From Bolinopsis microptera (Eukaryota > Ctenophora > Tentaculata > Lobata > Bolinopsidae), in the NCBI RefSeq assembly GCF_026151205.1, contig NC_087074.1:19264740-19328739 (forward strand): a stretch of 64,000 bases of DNA, written 5' to 3'. Shown here piece after piece: positions 1 to 12,083 of the stretch. The position numbers were made by a program, and so were the translations under genes. The notes below the pieces were generated by a model. It did no database searches. It worked only from the letters and a program-made list of their open reading frames with translations, and was not told where the DNA came from. Position 1 is the first letter of the stretch. Every line of letters begins with the position of its first letter.

Positions 1-462
1 CTAATAACCTAATAACGGTATAACTGCATGAGCATAGCGGTAATTTGTAAACGGAAAATAAGGAGGAACTGAGTGTCGTTAGTATGGGTTGTAATAAAAT
101 ATACCCAAACCGACTTGAAAATACGACTGATTACCATACAAATACAATAGCCGATTAGTATTAGCCATCATCATAATCATGCTTTCACGAATTATCTGCT
201 TTATGGATAACCTTCAAGACTCTTTCTTTTAAAAAACTGCTTTTAGAGCTTCTGCATAAAAATCAAGAAACAAATTTCATCCATCTATAATTAGAGCTAG
301 GAGCAATCCAAACCGCACCACGAATGATCATTAGATTAACATGATGATATGTGCGACAGTTATTCTAGTCATGGTCCACAGACAATACCTTCAGTTACTG
401 TGAACGTCAATGATTGAATAATTGATTTTATGATAATGGATTTCTCCGGGACCCATGAGAAT

Positions 463-1657
463 CTAGAATTGATGGTGCCTGAAATTATTTAATTTGGGTA
501 ATTTTGGAAGTGTGATAAATCTTGAAGTTTTGCGAATTTTATGGGACGACTTGTTTTTCACTGGGACGGTTCTAACATGAAATGAGGTTTATATCGTAAT
601 GAGAAGTTACCATGATGAATGATAACAGGAAAATTGGAAGGATCGTAACCTTTTTTGCTGTTTCTTAATCAATAGCTAACTGTAACAGAAACATCGGCGA
701 GACATATTTAAATAGTTACTTCCATGGAAGTAATAAATATTAGTTATACAGTTCGTTAACCTAGATACAATTGTGACTCTAAAAATATCTTACTTGAGCT
801 CTTGATCCAAGAAACCATGCCTGTTCCTGTGCTCCGCTATAATCTCACTGAAAATCATAAAATTATAACTTTTATAATATTCAGGTTGAGATAACTGACA
901 TGTCCACCAGTCTATAACCTTCCATTTTAATAACCAACATGTCCGAAGTGTAGACAGTCCTGCATGAAGCATGTTGCTTCTGACCCTGCGAACTAACGTG
1001 AAGTGTTTAAATCCGTTTAATAATTATTAGAATATGAGGGATGAACTGTAAGTCGCGACCGCGACCGGCGACCGGTGACTCTAAAATGCAAAACTCTCTG
1101 AGATCCAAGTGGGATTTTATCATGAATTTGCAACCTATCCCTATACCTGCAGATAATGTACCTAATGAAATAGCAATCTCTTGATCATAAATCAACTGTA
1201 CCTAAACTCAAGGAATGATATTGAAGTCTTGTCCATGTTTGTCAGTTCGTTTACCACAGTGTTGATCTCCTGATCGCTAGGCACACCGCCGGCCGCCCTC
1301 ATCACCTGACCCAGCTGATCCAGCTTGATGTGACCTCCCTCTGGAAACAAATATTATAAGCTAAATGTTTTGCGTGCCTTACAAATTGACTCGCATGTAA
1401 AATTTGCCATTTGCTGCATTATAATTATACTTGATCTTACGTGGTGTTCTGCTACCAAATAAATTGTGTGAGTATATATTTATCAAATCAAAGTAAGATT
1501 CTACCGTACTTCCTTTGGTGAAGAGATTGAAAACTTTCTTCAGTTCTGCGATCTGTTCCTCGGTAAGAGGGAATTCCCCTGCCATGTGCTTCTTAGGTGT
1601 GTTCGGCTTACTCTTCTTCTTCCCCTTGCTCTTCCCCTTTCCTTTCTTCACCGGCAT
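463..1657 (-). CDS. Small EF-hand (calmodulin-like) protein, calcium loops degenerate
   Basis: Exons read on the minus strand: 1505-1657, 1202-1338, 794-847 and, less surely, 463-478. All phases match and give 119 residues. The N-terminus (about 25 residues, starting MPVKKGKGKSKGKKK) is very lysine-rich. Two EF-hand-like helix-loop-helix units follow, the first around LTEEQIAELKKVFNLF and GGHIKLDQLGQVMRAAG, the second around PSDQEINTVVNEL. They align with the first half of calmodulin, but both 12-residue loops lack the acidic positions 1, 3 and 5 (TKGSTGGHIKLD and TNMDKTSISFLE), so calcium binding is unlikely. The second exon needs the second of two adjacent AG acceptors to stay in frame. The protein resembles a half-calmodulin or essential-light-chain-type adaptor; the partner is unknown. 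The first three exons are well supported, the 16-nt terminal exon is only phase-compatible. Confidence 0.55.
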
Positions 1658-1810
1658 ATTGTCCCTGTGTGGACTAGCTCAGCAAGTTCACCACCCTACA
1701 ATACAACATAACCAAACAAAATATTTCAAAAAAAGTGAAACATGAAATTGAGCTGGCACAGCAGGGTATGCTAAGGAGTGAGCTAAAAGTGTCGCTGACT
1801 TGTATAATAC

Positions 1811-1843
1811 GTCTCTCTCTCAGTCTCTCTCTCTCTCTCTCCC
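1811..1843. repeat. CT-rich microsatellite
   Basis: A run of alternating c and t, slightly interrupted, lies just upstream of the EF-hand gene start. On the minus strand it is a GA tract of the kind often found near animal promoters. No more can be said. Confidence 0.7.
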
Positions 1844-1849
1844 ACTGCT

Positions 1850-4200
1850 CTATCCAATTAATTTTCTCAACGTGGTCAGCACGAGACTTGTCATATTCAG
1901 ATAGTCCGAGATATATCACGAGATACTGTATATCTTCTCAGATCCTCCAAGTGGTACGTGCCATAATCTCCACTTTAACTTCTTATCTCGTGTTTTTTGT
2001 CCAATGTGCACGTGTAATACTCTGCTGAGCTCTGTTTAATTATTGGGCAGACGTGATGGAGATCTACCTCGAGGAAAATATTTTAAAACGATGTTTTTTC
2101 CATTATGTATACGAGATGTATTGAGTTAGCAGTGATCTGGATATGGTATTGACCAACTTGATAAGCCAGTTCCCCAAGAAACTCTCATGCTTGATTGATA
2201 TTAAATTCAGTTTGGAGCAATGCCACACTAGCCATGGGGTGGTTAAATGACATTCCGATACGCTAAGCGGTTAGAAAATAATATCAAGGGATCTGGCACG
2301 GGTTTGTACTGAAGCAGTCAACTTTAACTGTGTAACTTTTGTGATATTTAAATCAGGTAATCATTGCAGCCTGCGTCAATCTCATGAAAGTCTTATTGTA
2401 ATGGGTTATGTAGCTTAGCACTAGGAGATGCCATATAAAAGATACGATCGTAATCTAGGGATCTGAAAATACTCGTATTTCGGAGACAGTGTAAATAAAA
2501 GTGTCAATTCACTTCATGTGCACAGCACAGGACACAGGTCCATTAACATCGCCCAATATAGGTTTATCTTCACACGTGCTTTCACGCATTTATTTTCAAA
2601 TCAAGCTTATCAACCAATAAACAACGAAGTAGAGATCAAAGCGAGGATCAAGTGAAACGGGCGGATAAACTACAATTATATAGTCCAAACAGCTAACAAC
2701 AAAGGGATGGTGTCCGATAAACTGACTGCCATGGCAACCAACACATTGTATCAACCATTCACAAATGAAATTCAATGCCCAAATCTAATACGGTACATAC
2801 AACTGTACGGGGAGCGGGATTTCTTTGCAATTTCAACTGTGTCACGTACACGTAACGGGATATTAGCTATTCAAAGAATGCTAAGCATTCAATAGGTTGG
2901 TTTAAGCATACGGAGGGGTGTCAATTAATTATGTCTTTTAAATAAGCGGAAGATAAAGAGAAGATAACGTCATCTGGCGCGGTTCAGAAATAAATACCGT
3001 CGAAATAAAGCGTCCAGTTTTTGACACCTCAGAAATTGAGACAGGAGGTAAAAGTACTGTAGAACCATTTACCCCAGCTGCCTAGATTATTAAAATTTTG
3101 GCCCGTATCAGGTTGCCTAATATCCTACATGATCATTTATAAACTAATAAGCTGGCCATCATATTTTGGACATACCCCGCATACCACATAAATACCACAT
3201 ACATATTAAATTCTGATCTATTTAAGCAAACGACCTACACCCAATATGTTTCCTGAACCACAGTTACTACAGCTACTATCTATTGTTAAGATCTACTATA
3301 TAATTGTTACTAATAGCTACCTAACGTATGATCAAAACGCCCACTTGAACCTGAAAGTATAGCGAATACTAAATGTCAACGATAATCATGAGCAATTATC
3401 TCGTTAACTCCCCGGTTATTTTGTCATCAAATGAAATTTCAGCAACTCGCATCCTATCGCGATTTTAAGAGGCTGGTAATAGAGATATAAACAGGTCATC
3501 TCAAATCAGTTGAGCATGATAAATACATGCCCATTTGTTCCATTTAGTTTTACACCATTTTAACCAATAACCATTCGAGGTTTTTATGTCAAGAATAGCG
3601 TAAACGGCGAGGAACCGTTTTCTCCATTCTCGCAAATGTAGTTATCTGGTTAGGAATATGGCTATTAGCCGGCTGTAAGAGGGCTGTTAAGGGGCTGTTA
3701 CCGTAACAGCCGGCTATTGTTATTATTTGCCAACCATTTTTCCGTTTTACTACAGTGACAAGAATTGTTGTCTTCATAGGTTCCCTCGGGTATAACTTTT
3801 TTAAGGACCGGATAATTCTTGAAAAGAGCATAAGACATGTGTTATTTATGTGTATCATAATTTGGTACTTGTATGTGAGATTAAAAAGAATAAATTACCT
3901 TATGTATCAAGAATAAATTGATTTAAGAAGGGCACTTCGTTTACGCAGTTTCACATTATTGTCAATAAGACCTCACCAAAAATAGTAGCTCACTGTACTG
4001 TTAACTTTTTGGATGTAAACAAGTGATAAGATCATGCTTGATCTAAATAGAATCTGGCATACAGCTGCAACTTATGTCATGCCAGCTAAAGAATGTCAAA
4101 TTCTCCCAGACTCACAAGTTTTAACTTTCCTACAACATCATACTCCGACCCGCTTGGTTAGCTCCGACACTTAAGTGACTTATTAGTTAATATAACGACG
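1850..4200. other. No gene recognised
   Basis: AT-rich sequence with only short reading frames that lack plausible splice sites or recognisable protein signatures. It separates the EF-hand gene from the secreted-protein gene; their 5' and 3' ends face it respectively. Confidence 0.5.
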
Positions 4201-4208
4201 TAATGAGA

Positions 4209-7200
4209 CTAAATTATATCCCAGGTGGTTAGGGAGGGTGTGCCGCCGCCCTCATGCGAGAAAAACTGATTCCGAGGAGATAAAACCAGACTCCAGCCCC
4301 TCTCTACAGCCATAACCAGGACTCTTACTTCGGATACTTTGGAGAGATTCGTAGATTCCCCTACTGGGTCATTGAATAGTTCGACCGCCTTATTCATACC
4401 CCAGTCCAGCAAAGAATTTCCATTAGGGCAGCTGTAGTTGTTTACAGACTCCTGACTTACAATCACACGAAACTCCGGATTTAGCATCAGGTGTGTACCT
4501 GTGCGTATCATGAAATTGAGTTTTCTTGTGACAGCTGGTTATATATTAGCTCGTTTCTTGTAGCCGAGTACATGCTGTACTTTGTTGTTTTATTATTATA
4601 ACTAGATTTACTTATTTTTTATTGAACTCGCTTTCGTGGACATTTTTGTATTTTGATGCCTGTTTGCAGTATGAGCAGCCAACGGATTCTTCCTTGCAAT
4701 TTTTTTCGTTGAAAAGTTAAAGCTGTAATACGTCAATTTTATAAGCTAACCATGCATGATCACAATATTTAACTACATTTATATTGATGGTATACAGTCC
4801 ACCACTTACCAACATCTTAAAGTTTATTTATAAACTATCGGTAAACGATGGTTCCATAAACTCAACATTTTGCAGAATCAATTTATTTAAGTAAATAGTT
4901 GTGCACTTTATTGCTATTCATATTAACCAGGATTCTTGACTAATTTCCACAATCTTAAAATTACGAAGTCTCACACTTGTGCACTGTGCAGGTAAAGATC
5001 GTTACATGACGATGAGGACTATTTCCTCCTTTCTCCTCACACTCCTCTCCTCCCTGCTCCTTATTTCCGTGTCCTGCCTCCCCACAAGAGATATAAAACC
5101 TACCAGTGAGAGCCCAGTGACGTCATACTTCAGCACTACTCCTGGAAATACAGAAACACGTTAGTGAATTTTCATATCGGCTGTTGATTTCTGACCTATT
5201 TTTGTCGAATTTTAAGATGTGTTTGACCTCGCATTTGACAATTTCTGTTTCATTGTTCTCACATTCCATGTAGAATTCTACCATCTTCTGACAAATATAT
5301 GCTTAGGTCCGATAAAGAATGTGAACTTTTTCAGCACTTTCGTCGGAAAAATGACAAATTTCAGCATTTAAAGGGGTCCCCAAAATGAGGTTTTGGGGTC
5401 AGCGATTGTTTCTGAATGTTTCTGATGGTTCTTTTGGATAGTTCTTGACTGTAAAACAAATTTTGGATAAAAACTCCGCAATTTTAGCATATTTGTATAA
5501 CTCCGCAATAGCCCCTCAATAACCCCACAATTACCCCTCAATAACCCCACAATAACCCCTCAATAACCCCTCACTCTCCCAGATTGCATGTCACCTGAAG
5601 GAGAGATGGTTGCAGAAGGAGACCTCCTGTTTGAAGACTGTGAGGTCAGATGTTACTGCGTCTCCGGAGGGGAGTCCTGCATTAACCGGTGTGGTCGACC
5701 CTTCCCGCCACCTCACTGTCGACTTCCCAGACTGGTTCCTGATCCTCACGACCGCTGTTGTAAAGTTTTCAGGTGTTTTGACAGGGAGATAAGTTAAAGG
5801 ACTCTTCCGGAGTTTATTGAAAAGTTTGATGACTCTTTCAGTTTGTCCAACTTGTTTGAGATATCTTGTTTAAGGATTTTGTTTTTGAGGGTTTATTGTT
5901 ATTTTTGAGTTCTTGAATTATGGTTTTGTTGAAATATTTCTTTTGAATTTTGTGAAACAGATTTCAGCTTATTATTTAGTCTATATATATATATAATTAT
6001 GTAGTATCTAAGAACGGTGGAAACATTGAATTAACCTTATTTATCTTACATATATATGATATTAGGATAAATGAGATACGACACAACCCTAGGAAAATTG
6101 GGCATAAACAGACATTTCTTAGAAACCTATTTCGGTTTTATTAACTGACAGATTATGGCGATCTCTAGACTAATAACCCATCTGTTGAACGTGTATTTTA
6201 CTCTTCAAGTGACACTTGTCAAAAATGCTATAAATCATAAACCATAAAGCAAATATCTCACGCTGTGCTCAGCTAAACTGGTGCTTTATTTCTGATTTCA
6301 TTAAACCTTAATCATATAACTAGTGGTATTCAACCGAACTGATCAATATCTGGAGACATGGTTTATAAATTGTTGCTTAGGTTGACAACTTGACATTGCA
6401 AATATATAATGAAACAATGACTATGAGTGATATGAATATGAGTACCCCGTGACACGCCTGGCACCTTACCAATAACTAGCTGGTAGTAGTTGGTAACAGG
6501 TAGTCTCGTAACCAATCCACCAGGTGCACCAGACAGTGGTTCTATCTCCCGGTATTCGGTCCTCCACCGAGCTCCAGTTAGACCACTGAACGCCACTCCC
6601 CCTACTTTTTCTCCTGACCACGTCGCGTTACAACCATCACCTCCGCTGAAAATATTGCTTACTGCAATTTCGCAGGTCATACCTGTTTATTGTGCAATGA
6701 TTTTTAACTGAGAGCTGCACTTGCAGGTAGCAGCAGTGGCGTGACGTTGCCTATTGGCGTCCCCCCCCCCCCTCCCACTGGGTAGCAGCTCTGACTGCGA
6801 GTCAGTGCTCAGTTATAAATCTTTACTACATCAACATGATCGCCTTTCACCCGTGAAGTGCGACGTGATTCGTGGGGCTGGGGCCGCCACTTGTGGTCGA
6901 TTATAGATATAAACATTTGCAGCATTTATATCGGTCGCGGTTAACGCACAGTTCTACTTTTAGTTCCACTTCTAGCGCTAAACTCACAATATGTCATAGA
7001 AATAGACAGTTTGACAGGGTCTGCACAAAAAACAATTTATTAAGAACTAAATGATCTTCCTCTAGTTTTGAAAGAACCCACACGTGCCCGTGCACGTGTC
7101 TTGATCTTGTGATATCGCAGTGGAATTAAAAGTATTAACCTTAAACTTAAAGTTAAAGCATATTACGCAAAGTGGACTTTTATTTTTATTAACCGATTGT

Positions 7201-10200
7201 CTAGGGTGATCATCGTAGCCACGACCCACGCACGCTTTGGTAATTCATCAAGCAAGTCTGACTAGACAAGATAAGCATTTCTGAGCTCCATTACACATTA
7301 TAATTGTGGGACTCTCCCACTGAGACAGGTTTGATACATGTGTCAATGTTATAACTCAAGCTCTAACAGAAAATAAGCTCTCACTTACTACTTATAAGCC
7401 ATTTAACTACGGGAAAGCTAATCGTCTAACTCTAATAGGTCACGTCAATGGTACGCTTTTTTAAATGCGTCAATCTTATGACATTCAGTTTGACTCGTGT
7501 CTTGCTACTAGTACTATTAGTTATAATATAGTTATAGTTATACTTATATACATCGACACGTATGTTAGTAGCAAGACCGGCTGCCGCGCGCAAAAAGGGC
7601 TTGCAGCGTGTGTCAACTCGCGTCCAAGTCCGAAGTCCTTTTCATTTCTATCAAATACACATTGGAATTGGTTACGAAGTTTTACGGTAACCGTCTTCTG
7701 CCCTGTATTGGAGCTATTTGTTTGCCAGTGCCTCGAGCCCTAGTTAAGGTAGAGTTTCGGTACGGGTAACTGTTAGCCGTTAATTTTAAAAGGTTGTGGC
7801 TTAAAGTTGGGGTTAAGGGTCCGCCTGGGCCCTAACATCATGAACCAAGTTTTACCTTTCAAAATTGAGGTGATAAACCACCTCCTTGTTCAAGTAGAGC
7901 GAAAAACTTGTTTTATTTTTCAGTATTCTCCATTCACGCCAGAAGACTTCGTTTTTTCCATTTTGATACTGTCTGTTTGAGACAAACGTGGCTGCGTTCC
8001 AGGTGCCACAGCGGTGTACGTACACGCCTGAGAGTGAGTATGTAACTCATTACTCAGTTATAAAGAGGTTTTTAAAATATTGTTAATTCATGATATTACT
8101 GCAGATTTAATGAGAAAACTTTAAATTTAGTGAAACCCTTAAAACTGAAAGTTTACTGGTAGGCCCCTTTTATCTAATGAATCAGAGTTCATGTGTTGTT
8201 GCATTCGCAATCCAGGTGGCACTTTTAAAAAAATGAAATTCGTTCCAATTTGGTGGAGTCCTACTCGAAGAAAGCTCTCATCAAGTTGGAAATAATATTT
8301 CTTCAGGAGAGCTCCCCTTCCTATTGAGACGTTTGATTGAGGGGATTTACAGTTGGAGATTGCAAACAAATAATAGGGGAAAAATGTTTTTTTAAACACT
8401 GACCTAACCGGATATCCCACACAAACCAGCCAATGTGGTCGCCCTGTCGATCATAGAAGTTAACATATCTGGTAGAATCTTGCACTCCACTGTAGCTGAC
8501 GTACACAGGGTTGTGTTCTAAGTGAACGGTTCTTATGCAGGGTGAGGCGAGACATTGCTCACAGTCAATGTAGCAGTTTTGTGTTATTTCCTCCCACTGT
8601 CCACTGCTCCCTAAAATATAAATGTATCATCTATTTACTGTGTATTTGGGGAAAACATTGCCATCAATTTGAAAGCGAAAAATTTGTACGTGCGAGAGGG
8701 CCAGGGCCGTCGCCCAATTATTTTGGAACTGAAGTATTTAATTTTAGGACGCATTACAAGATCTATCACGATCCAGTTGCATTGCCAGTATAGTATAGTA
8801 GCTTAGCTTAGCTTGGTTCAAAAACAGAATAATATTCTGCAGAAAGAGCCACGACACCACACGTAGTAATCACTCAAAACAGCATGGAAACTGTCTATTT
8901 AGTTACTAGACTGCATCAGCACTCGATATATTGTACTGAACTCAATATATTATATAATATTGACAATATCAATTTTTCCCAGTTCATAGTCATAGCTCTT
9001 TTACGATCCCGTGCGCCGTGGCTGTGAGAAGCACGTGAATCTTATTAATTACCGTCTAGTATATAGTCTAGGACAATACAAGAAACACACTGACACATTT
9101 GAAAATACCGTTTAGTGAGGAGCATGGACAAATTGCAAATGTTACAATATTGATTACAAGTCTAAATTTCTTTGATGTTGCTGGCATGGCCATGGCATTT
9201 AATTAATTCGATAGAATTATGTTTCATAATTAAGACGGGATCGCCCGTCAATATATAGTGTCACTGTCAGGAGCATATTGAGCAAAATAATTGCATGTCC
9301 ACTGTCCATCATTCATGCATATTAGACTTCCCCTCGAATAGCTTGTATATCAGTTCCAAAAGACGGCTTCTATTAAATTATCGCAAGTGTTTCCTTTTTC
9401 CAAACAAACAAAAAATCATTTCATTTTATATTACCGTTCCCAAACGCAAAATGATTCCGAACTGAATGAATCGGTCGCCCGCTTGTCCCATTCTTTTACA
9501 ATTTATGATTGATTAAATTGTACGACAGCTTTCCCGAAAGCAACCCAAGAGATTTCGACAAAGTGTGATTGATGTTCAATGTTATAAAGATATAAACTCA
9601 TTGCAATTTGCAGGTCTTGAATGAATCATGTATCGGTATCATTTTGCGTTTGGGAACGGCAATTAAAATTGATATCATTTCTTTTTTTAGTAAAAGCTTT
9701 GATGTTATTCATATTGTTTAACTTTAAGCAGACGGACGTTGCGTGCACATTCATTCGGTTGCTAGGAGACTGATTGTGGTTGACGTGATAACGTACAAAA
9801 TTCAGGAGTCAACATTAAACCTCAGAACTACCAGTAACCTTTTACAACATGTTTGGACAAATGGATAAAATACTGAGTATTTCTTATTTCAGTATTTCAA
9901 TCACGAGACTAATAAACAGCGAACTACTCCATTATTTGATAAATGGATAAAAGTTATTCAAAAAGTACATCCTGCAAGATTTTTGAAACACCCTGTATTA
10001 TACTTGAAATTGAGTAACTTATAATTTATCGTCTATAAAATATATTATAACTTTGTTCATGATATTATCTATATTAATATGTTATATGGCTGTGATACTG
10101 ATATGGCTGATTTAAATGAGTCACTAATAATCATGATAATACTAATCGTACTATATATAAACCGAGACAATTATACATATATGAATAATGATATATCTGT

Positions 10201-11474
10201 TGCCATTTTACTGACACCACGGCATCAACTTTAACAGTTTAACGCGAGTACAATGATATACCATTAAAACTTATTCGGCTGGGTTGAGTGCTTTTATCAC
10301 TTTTTTATGCGGAAATAAAAAATTGGCCGATGAATGAGAACTTTAGGTCCCGACATTAGTATCCTTAAGTGGTGCAAAAATCACAAAATAAATATATATA
10401 TTGTTGTCTCTTAACACCACTTTAGGGTTAGACGGGTTTCTGTTATAGTATACTAATACTATTAAAGGTGGCTTAAATTTGAAATAGCTCCTAACGTTAC
10501 GTTAGGTACCTCAACTCGCCGAACAGTTAAAATTAAATTGGGTTGCCTGGCACAAATTTGATTGTAACGCCCGCAAGTTGTTGATGGTCAAAATCCCAAC
10601 TTCTTGGACATTGTTGCCCCTCATCATGCAAATTTCGACAAATTTTCTTGGGCTATATCACTATAGAAATGATACAGAAATGGTTGTAAATGTGGTTTCG
10701 TCAGTTTAAATGTTTTGATCTCAGTCCTAACTGATCGATAGAGAGTAATATCGATCAGTTTAACGAATAGGCAATAGCAGTATCTAAGTATAACATAATG
10801 AAGTCTGATTTGAACAGATTTGATCCTCACACGACGAGTCACGTCCACGAGGTTAAGGCACCAGATTTTATATTACAAATGCAGTTTCACGATCTCATAA
10901 ATGACGTTACATTTTAAATTTATCAAGTATAGAGCTATTCAGTATCCATAGCCCAGTCTATTTGTGGTAGTGTCGATCCTTTTTACCGCCCGTTTATTGA
11001 TTAAATTCCCATATTTTGAAACTATGCAATTTATTTGTTGAACTATTAGAGTTCAGTTGTGAACAATCAATAATCCTTCACTGATCGATTTCGTACATTT
11101 ACATTTTTGTTTGATTAATGATTATGATAGCTTAGTCCACAAACGGTGTAAAATTTTGCCGTTGAAATTGTCGGATTGTGATTAATAATAATTACCTAAT
11201 CGAATTCGTCTTATGAATTTGTCAAGTTATAACACCTGACAAGATTCATAAAACGGTTCACCCCCCGTACTTGTAGGAAAAAGGTGGGCTTGTGAAGGAC
11301 CTGAGATCGAAGAAAACAGAAACTGATGCAGTTCCGGTGTGAGTTGAATTTCGGGGCACGGTGTAAATATTTAAATATCTAAATACTTCACTTACCACTT
11401 CCACTTCCAGTCTTATTCAAAGAGTTCAATCTCCATGCTATCGAGAAAATCAAAACTTGAAAACAATAACGCAT
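4209..11474 (-). CDS. Secreted protein of unknown family, four exons
   Basis: Exons on the minus strand: 11396-11474, 8409-8610, 6470-6645, 4209-4498. Intron phases (1, 2, 1) match at each junction and give 248 residues ending in TAG. The first exon encodes a short hydrophobic signal-like start (MRYCFQVLIFSIAW). The second carries paired cysteines (NCYIDCEQCLASPC) and a strand-rich part with SYSGVQDSTRYVNFYDRQG and HIGWFVWDIR. The third has GARWRTEYREIEPLSGAPGG, and the last has SEVRVLVMAVERGWSLVLSP. The composition, with many aromatic and beta-branched residues and no membrane segment after the start, suggests a folded beta-rich extracellular domain, but I do not recognise the family. Its last intron holds the VWC gene on the opposite strand. 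The exon structure is strong; the function is unknown. Confidence 0.75.
5006..5797 (+). CDS. Short secreted protein with one von Willebrand factor type C domain
   Basis: Two exons, 5006-5159 and 5583-5797, joined in phase 1, give about 122 residues. The start is the first ATG (MTMRTIS); a second ATG two codons on is equally possible. A clear signal peptide (FLLTLLSSLLLISVSCLP) is followed by a Ser/Thr-rich linker. Exon 2 has the VWC cysteine pattern: C at the start, CEVRCYC, CINRC, HC, then the closing CC and C (DRCCKVFRCFD). VWC domains typically bind growth factors of the TGF-beta family or mediate matrix interactions; which applies here is not shown. The whole gene lies inside the last intron of the minus-strand secreted-protein gene. 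The intron just before exon 2 is a degenerate run of ccctcaataa units. Confidence 0.72.
6760..6776. repeat. Poly-C run
   Basis: A twelve-base c homopolymer followed by ctccc, in an intron of the secreted-protein gene. Length may be unreliable in any assembly. Confidence 0.7.
9434..9659. mobile_element. MITE with 22-bp perfect terminal inverted repeats
   Basis: The left end starts CCGTTCCCAAACG (9434-9455) and the right end is its exact reverse complement (9638-9659); similarity continues less perfectly inward for about 25 bp. No coding capacity in 226 bp. Flanks read atta and caat, so the duplicated target is not clear. It lies in the first intron of the secreted-protein gene and is most simply a non-autonomous DNA transposon remnant. 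Confidence 0.7.
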
Positions 11475-11827
11475 AACAAAAGCAGCTGTTGTTTGTCATT
11501 ACTGTAACTCAAACTGTGTCAGAACTATTAGCATCTTCTAAATAATCATCCACAATGATGTTTGTTTGACATTATTTTGTAAAATAAGCGTTTGAGTAGC
11601 ACTATAGTAGTTCGTTGATCATATGATGCGTCAAAGTTAGCACAAGTTAAACAGCAATGTTTTGTTCAATAACAAAGTTCATGAACTGAACATAGGTTGG
11701 CCGCGTGGTTAATATTTGTTTAAAATATACCGTGTCATATTACTTTTACACTTACAGATAACAGAGTTAAACTGAAATGATTCGAGTGGTTATAAGGTTA
11801 TAGTACAAGAATTTACTCATACTGTAC

Positions 11828-11880
11828 ATTTTGTTTTTTACGGTGTATGTAAATTTTACATACACCGTAAAAAACAAAAT
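11828..11880. repeat. Perfect 53-bp hairpin (26-bp arms, 1-base spacer)
   Basis: The arm begins ATTTTGTTTTTTACGGTGTA and its exact reverse complement follows after a single t. It sits about 200 bp beyond the stop codon of the transporter gene, between it and the start of the secreted-protein gene. It could be a collapsed inverted-repeat element, a 3'-end structure or a small-RNA precursor; nothing here decides. Confidence 0.85.
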
Positions 11881-12083
11881 CTGGTAAATTTAATAAAAAT
11901 AAGATTCTTTTTTAAAAATTTCGGATTTTTTCAGTTCAGAGTTCGGTCGAATGATTTTACATCATCAAAAACAATCACAAATTTTTCAAAGAATCATAAA
12001 ATGAGACTTAATCAGATTAATATAATAAATGTGAAGTTCAATCAATACTCTCCAATACTGGTAGTCTGAAAACGTTCTGTTAG

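Noticed and set aside
3589-3858. Minus-strand 89-residue frame
   Set aside because: Lies in a stretch without other coding signals; composition and lack of splice partners argue for chance.
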